Shown piece after piece: positions 57,433-64,000 of a stretch of DNA of 64,000 bases (the stretch's first letter is position 1; every line of letters starts with the position of its first letter). The translations under genes were made by a program, and so were the position numbers. Source of the DNA: Polaribacter sp. IC066 (GTDB lineage: Bacteria; Bacteroidota; Bacteroidia; Flavobacteriales; Flavobacteriaceae); contig NZ_VORR01000006.1 of assembly GCF_007997085.1 (NCBI RefSeq), positions 1-64,000 on the forward strand. The letters run 5' to 3'. The notes under the pieces are model-generated. The model ran no database searches and was not told where the DNA came from. It was given only the letters and a program-made list of their open reading frames with translations.

Positions 57433-59331
57433 TTAATAAGCTCTTTTATCACTCCCTTCATAGAAATTTATAAATGCCTGATTTACGACTCTATGACCAC
57501 CAGGTGTTGGGTAATCTCCTGTAAAATACCAATCTCCTAAATGATCAGGGCAAGCTTTATGCAACCCTTCTATAGATTGATAAATAACCTCTACTTCTGC
57601 TTTAATATCTGCGGTTTTTAGCATTTCTGCAATTTTAGCAGAAATCTCTTCTGCTGTAAAAGGACTATAAATATCTTTTACGTGATTTATAATTTCAGCA
57701 TCTGCTTTCGATTTCTGCGCGATACATTTTTTATAAACATCGTCTACAATATGGTATTTATCATGATCTTTCAAAAGCTCTAAAGCCGCTTTAAAGGCAA
57801 TAAAAGCATCGATTCTTGCCATATCAATTCCGTAACAATCTGGATACCTAATTTGTGGAGCAGAAGAAACCACTACAATTTTCTTGGGCTCTAATCTGTC
57901 TAAAATTCTAATGATACTTTTTTTAAGTGTTGTACCACGAACAATACTGTCATCAATAATTACTAAATTATCGGTGGGTTTTACAACACCATACGTAATA
58001 TCATAAACATGTTCTACCAAATCATCGCGTGAACTATCATCTGCAATAAAAGTTCTTAATTTTGCGTCTTTAATCGCTATTTTTTCAAAACGTGGTCTTT
58101 CTGATAAAATTTCTGTTACTTTTTCTGCAGATAAATTAGATCCGCCTTCCAGAATTTTTGCTGTTTTTTGCTGATTTAACAAATCTTCAGCAGCCTCTGT
58201 CATTCCATAAAACGAAGTTTCTGCAGTGTTAGGAATAAAAGAAAAAACAGTATTTGAAATATCTGAATCAATTGATTTTAAAATTTTTGGAAACACATAT
58301 TTTCCTAAATTCTTACGCTCTTCATAAATACTAGCATCACTTCCTCTAGAAAAATAAATACGCTCAAAAGAACAGGCTTTATTTTCTCTAGGTTCTATGA
58401 CTTTTTTAATAGAAACTTTTCCGCTTCTTTTAATAATTAAAGCGTGTCCTCTTGTTAGTTCTTGAACGTCTTCAATTTTTACATTAAATACCGTTTGAAT
58501 AACAGGTCTTTCTGACGCTACCACGACAACCTCGTCATCTTCATAAAAAAAAGTAGGTCTAATTCCGTTTGGATCTCTCAAAACAAAAGCGTCTCCATGC
58601 CCCACTAAACCTGCCATTGCATAACCACCATCCCAGTTTTTAGAAGATCTTTTCAATACTTTTTTAAGACTTAAATTTTCTTCTATATACGGTGATGAAT
58701 TTTTCTTATTAAACCCTTTTTTCTTTGCTTGCTGATATAATTTAGCCACTTCATCTTCTAAAAAATGCCCAATTTTCTCCATAACCGTTACTGTATCTGT
58801 AGACTCTTTTGGGTGTTGCCCTAACTCGACCAATTCTTCTAACATTTGTTTAGAATTGGTCATGTTAAAGTTCCCAGCAACAATTAAATTTTGATGTTTC
58901 CAGTTACTTTGGCGCAAAAATGGATGCACACTTTCTATAGAGTTTTTACCAAAAGTACCATAACGAACATGTCCTAGAAACAAATTACCAACGTAAGGCA
59001 TATTCTCTTCCTGCCATTTTACATCGTCTTTTTTATCAGGATTCTGTTCTAAAACACCGTTTAAACGACCATTAATTTGGGCAAAAATATCTTGTATAGG
59101 CTGCGCTTGATTAGAACGAACTCTACTAATATAACGAGTTCCAGGAGCTACGTTAAATTTTACACTAGCAAAACCAGCACCATCTTGTCCGCGATTGTGC
59201 TGCTTTTCCATTAATAAATACATTTTATTAATTCCGTAAAAAGCAGAACCATATTTATCTTTATAAAATTGTAATGGCTTTTTTAATCTAACCAATGCTA
59301 TGCCACATTCATGTTTTATTGCGTCGCTCAT
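57433..59331 (-). CDS. PurF-like amidophosphoribosyltransferase, long form
   Basis: PurF makes phosphoribosylamine from PRPP and glutamine at the start of purine synthesis. This 632-residue protein has an Ntn glutaminase domain with Cys9 after M-S-D-A-I-K-H-E (E-C-G-I-A-L), H-N-R-G-Q-D-G-A-G near 45-53, G-N-F-N-M-T-N near 152, and a PRTase domain with the PRPP loop V-I-I-D-D-S-I-V-R-G-T-T (about 465-476). It is some 130 residues longer than ordinary PurF, with inserts in the glutaminase half and a long C-terminus (about 535-632). This long form seems to be a Bacteroidota-specific variant. Whether it replaces or supplements ordinary PurF cannot be told here. Two further genes follow on the same strand upstream. 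Confidence 0.88.
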   Translation of the reverse strand: MSDAIKHECGIALVRLKKPLQFYKDKYGSAFYGINKMYLLMEKQHNRGQDGAGFASVKFNVAPGTRYISRVRSNQAQPIQDIFAQINGRLNGVLEQNPDKKDDVKWQEENMPYVGNLFLGHVRYGTFGKNSIESVHPFLRQSNWKHQNLIVAGNFNMTNSKQMLEELVELGQHPKESTDTVTVMEKIGHFLEDEVAKLYQQAKKKGFNKKNSSPYIEENLSLKKVLKRSSKNWDGGYAMAGLVGHGDAFVLRDPNGIRPTFFYEDDEVVVVASERPVIQTVFNVKIEDVQELTRGHALIIKRSGKVSIKKVIEPRENKACSFERIYFSRGSDASIYEERKNLGKYVFPKILKSIDSDISNTVFSFIPNTAETSFYGMTEAAEDLLNQQKTAKILEGGSNLSAEKVTEILSERPRFEKIAIKDAKLRTFIADDSSRDDLVEHVYDITYGVVKPTDNLVIIDDSIVRGTTLKKSIIRILDRLEPKKIVVVSSAPQIRYPDCYGIDMARIDAFIAFKAALELLKDHDKYHIVDDVYKKCIAQKSKADAEIINHVKDIYSPFTAEEISAKIAEMLKTADIKAEVEVIYQSIEGLHKACPDHLGDWYFTGDYPTPGGHRVVNQAFINFYEGSDKRAY

Positions 59332-59379
59332 TTAATTGTGTGTTTTTGATTTTGATTGATTTTTATTTTCATCATAAAA

Positions 59380-60507
59380 TTATAATTCACCACTTTTAAT
59401 ATAAGAATATTTAATTTTTCTCTTTAAGAAAAAAGATTCAAAATAATGATATGAAAGAGATGATATTGCTATTGTTGTACTCAACACTAAACTATAAATT
59501 AATATATTGTTCTCTAAATTAATATTAGAAACAAACATTAAAACCGGAATTAAAACAATAAAATGATACATATAAATTCCGTAAGATATTTTACCTAAAT
59601 AATTAAGAACCTTATATTCTAAAACGTTTTTCAACTCTTTATTCACGGCTAAGTTTATAATAATCAACCCGAATAAAAAGGAATAAAATTGATACTGAAA
59701 ATAAGGAATTCTTACTCCTAAAATAAGAAGTGTACCTGTAAAAAACACTACAAAATAAAAGAGATTGGTATTTAAAAGATACTTTAAACCACGATTTTTA
59801 TTGCATAGTAAAATAGCAAAAACACTGCCGATTGCAATTGAGTCTATGTTAAAATGCATCCAAAATTTATAAATCACATCTCTAAAAGGAATAGCGATAA
59901 ATAATTTATGAGAAAACAATACCCTCACCATAAAATGGAAAACAACAATACTGATCATTAATGCAAGTCTGTGCTTTTTAAATTTTTTTAATAAAACAGG
60001 CCACATTAAATAGGATTGTTCTTCTGTACCAATAGACCAAGCCTGGGCAATGTAAGGTATAAAACCATAAACAGCTGTTGCTACATTAGGTATTAAAAAA
60101 ATATGTAAAAAAAGTATGCTTATAAAATTGTTATCTAAAGGATTTTTCATCCGAGGAATATCCCAAAAAGAAAAATTGTGAAGCATAAAAAACACCACAA
60201 CTATTAATAAAACGTATACAGGTAGTATTCTTAAAAAACGTCTTATATAAAATTTTTTAGTGTGTATTGCACCCGTTAAACGTTCTTCAGTTATAAGTAA
60301 ATAAGTAATTAAAAAGCCACTTAACACAAAGAATAGCATAACCCCTAATTTACCAATATTTCTTGTAAAATCAGAAAGTATTCCATCACCAAGATGATAG
60401 AATACTTTAAGTTGTTCTGTATGATTAATAATTACAAAAAAAGCCGCAATAAATCGTAAACCATTAAGATTAGGAAAATACAATTTAAGATCGCGGTTTG
60501 CAGCCAT
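59380..60507 (-). CDS. Acyltransferase-3 (OafA/YrhL-type) membrane protein
   Basis: The 375-residue protein has about ten membrane helices and the family opening L-Y-F-P-N-L-N-G-L-R-F-I-A-A-F-F-V-I-I-N-H-T (about 9-30) with the essential His, followed by L-F-F-V-L-S-G-F-L-I-T-Y-L-L and an R-R-F-L-R-I-L-P-V-Y block. Such enzymes transfer acetyl or other acyl groups to surface sugars such as O-antigen or exopolysaccharide. It lies between the purF-like gene (48 bp) and the PfkB kinase gene (3 bp), an odd context for a glycan modifier. Confidence 0.9.
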   Translation of the reverse strand: MAANRDLKLYFPNLNGLRFIAAFFVIINHTEQLKVFYHLGDGILSDFTRNIGKLGVMLFFVLSGFLITYLLITEERLTGAIHTKKFYIRRFLRILPVYVLLIVVVFFMLHNFSFWDIPRMKNPLDNNFISILFLHIFLIPNVATAVYGFIPYIAQAWSIGTEEQSYLMWPVLLKKFKKHRLALMISIVVFHFMVRVLFSHKLFIAIPFRDVIYKFWMHFNIDSIAIGSVFAILLCNKNRGLKYLLNTNLFYFVVFFTGTLLILGVRIPYFQYQFYSFLFGLIIINLAVNKELKNVLEYKVLNYLGKISYGIYMYHFIVLIPVLMFVSNINLENNILIYSLVLSTTIAISSLSYHYFESFFLKRKIKYSYIKSGEL

Positions 60508-60510
60508 TTT

Positions 60511-61440
60511 CTAACTTTTCAGATCTATATCAAACTGCGTTAGTTCTTTAAAAGCTTGCAAGCGCTTTTTCACTTCATCTTCTGTCAATTCTTGCATTCG
60601 TTCTGTGCCAAATTTCTCAACACAAAAGGAGGCCAAATTAGAACCATATATAATGGCGTTTTTCATGTTTTCAAAAGAAACATCTCCTGTTTTTGCTAAA
60701 TATCCACAAAAACCACCTGCAAAAGTATCTCCTGCCCCTGTTGGATCAAAAACTTCTGCCAAAGGCAATGCTGGTGCAGAAAACATTTTACCATCATTAA
60801 ACAACAAGGCTCCATGTTCCCCTTTTTTGATGACCACATATTTTGGTCCCATAGTATGAATTTTCTTCGCTGCATTTACCAAAGAATATTCTCCTGAAAG
60901 CTGACGCGCTTCTTCGTCATTAATGGTAATTACATCAACTCTTTTTAGAACCGTATGTAAATCAGCCAGAGCAATATCCATCCAAAAGTTCATGGTATCT
61001 AAAACAACCAACTTTGGTCTTTCTGACATTTGGTCTAAAACAGAGGCTTGCACCATAGGGTGTAAATTACCCAACATTACAATGCCTGCATCTTTAAAAT
61101 CTTCTGGAACTACTGGTGTAAAATTCTCTAATACATTTAATTCTGTAATTAAAGTATCTCTTGAGTTCATATCGTTATGATATTTACCACTCCAGAAAAA
61201 AGTTTTCCCTTCTTTAATTACTTCAATACCTTCTGTATTAATGCCTTTTGCATTCATCATATCTAAATATGATTGTGGAAAATCTCCACCAACCACAGAA
61301 ACAACACCCGTTTTTACTCCAAATTGGCTTGCTGCCAAACCTACAAAAGTTCCTGAACCACCAAGAATTTTATCTGTTTTACCAAAAGGAGTCTCAATTG
61401 CATCAAATGCTACAGTACCAACTGCTAATAATTTGCTCAT
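60511..61440 (-). CDS. PfkB-family carbohydrate or nucleoside kinase
   Basis: The 309-residue protein has both PfkB signatures: L-G-G-S-G-T-F-V-G-L-A-A-S-Q-F near 27-41 and F-D-P-T-G-A-G-D-T-F-A-G-G-F-C-G near 233-248, with the catalytic Asp in G-A-G-D. The substrate could be ribose, adenosine or another sugar. Its neighbourhood with a purF-like gene favours a purine salvage substrate such as adenosine or inosine (inference). It is separated from the acyltransferase by 3 bp and heads this minus-strand unit. Confidence 0.9.
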   Translation of the reverse strand: MSKLLAVGTVAFDAIETPFGKTDKILGGSGTFVGLAASQFGVKTGVVSVVGGDFPQSYLDMMNAKGINTEGIEVIKEGKTFFWSGKYHNDMNSRDTLITELNVLENFTPVVPEDFKDAGIVMLGNLHPMVQASVLDQMSERPKLVVLDTMNFWMDIALADLHTVLKRVDVITINDEEARQLSGEYSLVNAAKKIHTMGPKYVVIKKGEHGALLFNDGKMFSAPALPLAEVFDPTGAGDTFAGGFCGYLAKTGDVSFENMKNAIIYGSNLASFCVEKFGTERMQELTEDEVKKRLQAFKELTQFDIDLKS

Positions 61441-61613
61441 AATCCTATTTTTCGCCTTCTTAAATTAGCTGCATTCAATGCAAGGTTAAGAAGTAATTTA
61501 ATCCGTTAATCTCTATTTACTTTCTATCTAAATAAGCATTATTAATGCTTTTTTATCGTATTTTTGCCTTGAAATAAAAGGCGTTTACTACACCGCAAAA
61601 ATAAGTTTTAAAA

Positions 61614-62039
61614 ATGACTATCAAAGAAATACAAGAAGAAATTATTGATGAGTTTTCTATGTTTGATGATTGGATGGATCGTTATGAATATATCATAGAT
61701 CTTGGTAAATCTTTACCGATTATTGCCGACCAATATAAATTAGATGAGAATTTAATTAAAGGTTGCCAATCTAAAGTTTGGTTGTTTTCTGAACTAGAGA
61801 ACGAAACGATTAAATACACGGCAGATAGTGATGCTATTTTAACAAAAGGAATTGCAGCATTATTATTACGTGTGTATTCTGATCAGAAACCAAGTGATAT
61901 TTTAACGGCAGAAACTACCTTTATAGATAAAATAGGTCTAAAAGAACATTTATCGCCAACTAGAGCAAATGGTCTAGTTTCTATGGTAAAACAAATAAAA
62001 ATGTACGCAATTGCGCAACAAACTAAATTAGCAAACTAA
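61614..62039 (+). CDS. sufE: SufE family Fe-S cluster assembly protein
   Basis: SufE accepts sulfur from SufS cysteine desulfurase and passes it to the scaffold. The 141-residue protein has the acceptor cysteine at position 51 in I-K-G-C-Q-S-K-V-W-L, and L-S-P-T-R-A-N-G-L near 114-122, both diagnostic. A TATTTTTG box lies at 61559-61566. It is followed by a SufT-like gene with a single base between stop and start (TAAAATG), so coupled translation is likely. Confidence 0.95.
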   Translation: MTIKEIQEEIIDEFSMFDDWMDRYEYIIDLGKSLPIIADQYKLDENLIKGCQSKVWLFSELENETIKYTADSDAILTKGIAALLLRVYSDQKPSDILTAETTFIDKIGLKEHLSPTRANGLVSMVKQIKMYAIAQQTKLAN

Positions 62040-62040
62040 A

Positions 62041-62361
62041 ATGACAGATATAGAATTAGAAGAAATTGGAGATAAGATTATACGTGTTTTAAAAACTATT
62101 TATGACCCAGAAATACCTGTAGACATCTACGAATTAGGGTTAATTTACGATGTTTTTGTATCAGAAGACAATAATGCAAAAATCTTAATGACCCTAACAT
62201 CACCTAACTGCCCCGTTGCAGAAAGTTTACCAATAGAAATAGAGGATAAAGTAAAAACTTTAAAAGAACTAAACAACTGCGAAGTAGAAATTACTTTCGA
62301 CCCAACATGGACTTCAGAAATGATGAGTGAAGAGGCGAAGCTAGAATTAGGAATGCTTTAA
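62041..62361 (+). CDS. SufT-like (DUF59, MIP18 family) Fe-S assembly protein
   Basis: The 106-residue protein has the DUF59 pattern: V-L-K-T-I-Y-D-P-E-I-P-V-D-I-Y-E-L-G-L-I-Y (about 16-36) and T-S-P-N-C-P-V-A-E-S-L-P (about 59-70), with the conserved Cys at 63, and ends near W-T-S-E-M-M-S-E-E-A-K-L-E-L-G-M. These proteins help Fe-S maturation as a carrier (SufT in bacteria, Cia2 in eukaryotes). It is directly behind sufE. Confidence 0.93.
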   Translation: MTDIELEEIGDKIIRVLKTIYDPEIPVDIYELGLIYDVFVSEDNNAKILMTLTSPNCPVAESLPIEIEDKVKTLKELNNCEVEITFDPTWTSEMMSEEAKLELGML

Positions 62362-62385
62362 GAGTAGTATTCAAAACTAAAAAAA

Positions 62386-62460
62386 AATTGGCATTGGCAG
62401 TTTTCAGTTTCTGCCAGTTAGAGTACTAGCGTCTTGAGGGTGATTGCATCGAGAATAATA
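62386..62460 (+). repeat. Short heptad tract and REP-like piece behind the sufT-like gene
   Basis: TTGGCAT, TGGCAGT, TTTCAGT run in 7-nt phase about 25 bp behind the stop, then GCATCGAGAATAAT recalls the TCTCGAT end of the REP-like elements at 35300-35600 and 37258. No gene is present. Confidence 0.4.
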
Positions 62461-62476
62461 TTTTGAAACCAAAAAC

Positions 62477-62986
62477 ATGCAAGAAGAAATTATAAATAGA
62501 GTAACCAATAGCACACTTAAAACTTTTGATTTAGAAGAGATTTATCCCGAAGGAAAAAGAATTTTGTTTGATGTAAAAGATTGGTTATTTCAAGAGCTGA
62601 TTTTAAAAGAGAAAGATTTTAGAGCATCTGTTAAAAATCACGATTGGTCTCAATATAAAGATTCATTTGTTGCAATAACGTGTTCTGCAGATGCTATTAT
62701 ACCTTCTTGGGCATTTATGCTAGTTGCTGCAGAAGTAATTCCGTTTGCAAATAAAGTTGTTATTGGTAATTTAGAATTACTAGAAACAGTTATCTACCAA
62801 GAATTAATAGGTTTTTTAGATTTAAGAGACTATACCAACAAACCCGTTATTATTAAAGGCTGTGCAGAAAAACCAATACCAAATTCTGCCTATGCCTTTT
62901 TAATAGAAAAACTACAACCTACTGCTAAATCTATTATGTTTGGCGAAGCTTGTTCTACTGTACCCTTATATAAGGCAAAGAAATAG
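62477..62986 (+). CDS. DUF2480 family protein
   Basis: The 169-residue protein fits DUF2480, a Bacteroidota family of about this size regularly found beside suf genes: I-N-R-V-T-N-S, D-L-E-E-I-Y-P-E-G-K-R, F-D-V-K-D-W-L-F-Q-E-L-I-L-K-E, A-I-I-P-S-W-A-F-M-L and I-K-G-C-A-E-K-P-I-P near 134-143. Function is unknown. It has one or two Cys (K-G-C, E-A-C-S-T) that could be of interest because of the Fe-S neighbourhood. Confidence 0.88.
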   Translation: MQEEIINRVTNSTLKTFDLEEIYPEGKRILFDVKDWLFQELILKEKDFRASVKNHDWSQYKDSFVAITCSADAIIPSWAFMLVAAEVIPFANKVVIGNLELLETVIYQELIGFLDLRDYTNKPVIIKGCAEKPIPNSAYAFLIEKLQPTAKSIMFGEACSTVPLYKAKK

Positions 62987-63037
62987 TCGTGTTTTCAAGT
63001 AGATAATCCTATTTTTGTTACTTAAATCCCTGATATT

Positions 63038-63901
63038 TTGAAAAAAGTTGTCCTTCTTTTTTTTCTATTGTTTTGCATAAGCATTTCTTCTCAAAAGAAA
63101 AGGGATACTTTACCAAAACCAAAATGGAAAATTCATGGTAGGTTTGCTTTTATATTTAATCAATCTTCTTTTTCTAATTGGGCTTCTGGTGGAGAAAACA
63201 CGGTTGCGGGAAACATCAATGTGAACTACGATTTTAATTATAAGAAAAACAGTATTAACTGGGATACCAGAATAATTTCTGGTTATGGTTTAAGTCATAT
63301 TGGCGACAAAGGATATCGTAAAACTGATGACCGTTTTGAATTAAACTCTTTGTTTGGCCTCAAAACTTCGGCCTACTGGTTTTTTTCATTTATCACCAAT
63401 TTTAGAACACAGTATACAAAAGGTTTCGATTATAGAAATGAGCCAAAACAATTGGTTTCAGAGTTCTTTGCTCCGGCATATTTAACCTTTGGTCCAGGAA
63501 TGTTATGGAAAAAGTCTGATGATTTGAGTTTAAACATTGCTCCAGCCACTGCAAGGTATACTATTGTAAATGATTTCTTTTCTGGTAAATTTGGGGTTGA
63601 TGAAGGCAGAAACACTGCTTTTAGTTTGGGTTTTAACTTATCTGGTTATTATAAGTTTAGCGTAATGGACAATATAGAAATGGAAAACGTCTTTACCTTG
63701 TACACCGATTATTTAGCAAACGTAGGCAATATAGATGTAGATTATCAAATCAATATTCGTTTTAAAGTAAACAAGAATATAAATATGCAAATGACTTTTC
63801 ACACCATTATTGATGATAACTCTTCTAGCAAAATTCAATTTAGACAACTATTTGGCTTGGGGGTCAATTATAGTTTTCATGAAAAAGTGACGTATCAATA
63901 A
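63038..63901 (+). CDS. DUF3078 outer membrane-like protein
   Basis: The start is a TTG codon (63038), followed by K-K-V-V-L-L-F-F-L-L-F-C-I-S-I-S-S-Q, a signal peptide. No upstream ATG is in frame nearby. The 287-residue protein then shows DUF3078 features: W-K-I-H-G-R-F-A-F-I-F-N-Q-S-S-F-S-N-W-A-S-G-G-E-N near 29-53 and repeated amphipathic beta strands (Y-T-L-Y/T-D-Y-L-A-N-V), suggesting a beta-barrel in the outer membrane. Function is unknown. It lies 51 bp behind DUF2480. Confidence 0.87.
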   Translation: MKKVVLLFFLLFCISISSQKKRDTLPKPKWKIHGRFAFIFNQSSFSNWASGGENTVAGNINVNYDFNYKKNSINWDTRIISGYGLSHIGDKGYRKTDDRFELNSLFGLKTSAYWFFSFITNFRTQYTKGFDYRNEPKQLVSEFFAPAYLTFGPGMLWKKSDDLSLNIAPATARYTIVNDFFSGKFGVDEGRNTAFSLGFNLSGYYKFSVMDNIEMENVFTLYTDYLANVGNIDVDYQINIRFKVNKNINMQMTFHTIIDDNSSSKIQFRQLFGLGVNYSFHEKVTYQ

Positions 63902-63923
63902 TTTTATTGTCTAAACAATAAAA
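63902..63923. terminator. AT-rich hairpin after the DUF3078 gene
   Basis: TTTTATTGT and ACAATAAAA form a 9-bp stem with loop CTAA directly after the stop. GC content is low, so it is a weak terminator. It overlaps the TTG of the next promoter. Confidence 0.45.
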
Positions 63924-63934
63924 GTGTATTTTTG
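63907..63934 (+). promoter_or_regulatory. Promoter for the gene at the right edge (TTG-17-TATTTTTG)
   Basis: TTG (63907-63909), 17 nt, TATTTTTG (63927-63934) fits the consensus and lies 25 bp before the ATG at 63960. Confidence 0.65.
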
Positions 63935-63959
63935 TACGCTTGTATAAAAACCAACATAA

Positions 63960-64000
63960 ATGAAAAAACTATCAATTATACTCCTATTGATATGCATTAA
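63960..64000 (+). CDS. Start of an exported protein, cut by the window edge
   Basis: ATG at 63960 followed by K-K-L-S-I-I-L-L-L-I-C-I, the front of a signal peptide or lipoprotein signal. Only 13 codons are inside the window, so nothing more can be said. The promoter immediately upstream supports a real gene. Confidence 0.6.
   Translation, partial: MKKLSIILLLICI

Noticed and set aside
62386..62460. tRNA-like fold
   Set aside because: No CCA-adjacent acceptor stem, no T-loop GTTCGA consensus in the right place; pairing is random-like.

Overview
The window is chromosomal DNA of a marine-type member of the Flavobacteriaceae (Bacteroidota), close in flavour to Polaribacter or Tenacibaculum. This is an inference from five things seen in the sequence. 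The DNA is very AT-rich. The promoters that can be recognised are of the Bacteroidota type (TTG, 17-20 nt, TANNTTTG). The gliding genes gldE and gldD sit in the mutY-ssb-gldE-gldD arrangement. There is a C-terminal type IX secretion tail. Many genes belong to Bacteroidota families (DUF3098, DUF5689, DUF2480, DUF3078, short RpoD-type sigma factor, SusC-like receptors with a carboxypeptidase-regulatory N-terminus). I saw no rRNA, tRNA, CRISPR array or insertion sequence.

Layout. 1-0.6 kb: gene debris (tail of a ComM/YifB ATPase, tail of a secreted T9SS protein) beside two DnaA-box-like 9-mers. 0.6-6.6 kb: two transporters, ahcY, a phosphopantetheinyl transferase, and two toxin-antitoxin modules in which the antitoxin is intact and the toxin is broken. 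6.8-12.2 kb: nicotinamide riboside uptake and kinase pair, PAP2 phosphatase, ribosome rescue factor ArfB, S9 peptidase. 12.2-15.8 kb: a TPP riboswitch controlling a TonB receptor and a THI5/NMT1-like protein without a signal peptide. 16.1-20.8 kb: an RpoD-type sigma factor, then truB-uppP-DUF3098-ftsX and methylmalonyl-CoA epimerase. 20.8-26.2 kb: a DUF5689 lipoprotein, a TonB receptor and a divergent endonuclease/exonuclease/phosphatase-family protein, a likely nutrient scavenging set. 26.2-32 kb: RNase G, a 30-residue basic protein, HU, then mutY-ssb-gldE-gldD. 32.2-41.3 kb: a membrane MutS-like ATPase and a molybdenum cofactor cluster (moeB-rhodanese, mobA, moaC, moeA, moaA) interrupted by an intact parDE module and followed by a split YeeE/YedE sulfur transporter. 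41.5-46.6 kb: Kdo transferase, a HisKA_2/LytTR two-component pair, ribosomal proteins L27 and L21. 47-64 kb: mostly core metabolism (tsaC, lysC, fbp, sod, a purF-like amidotransferase, PfkB kinase, sufE, sufT-like), an aminolipid acyltransferase fusion, and a decayed outer membrane beta-barrel gene.

The signals that looked least explained are: (i) degenerate 7-nt-periodic tracts lying directly behind the stop codons of several unrelated genes; (ii) a tandem triplication of the last 17 codons of mobA joined to a REP-like sequence; (iii) a 15-bp inverted repeat that buries the start codon of a TonB receptor; (iv) a riboswitch-controlled, apparently cytoplasmic THI5/NMT1-like protein; and (v) repeated loss of the toxin, but not the antitoxin, in TA modules. 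No wholly new multi-gene defence or metabolic system was evident.
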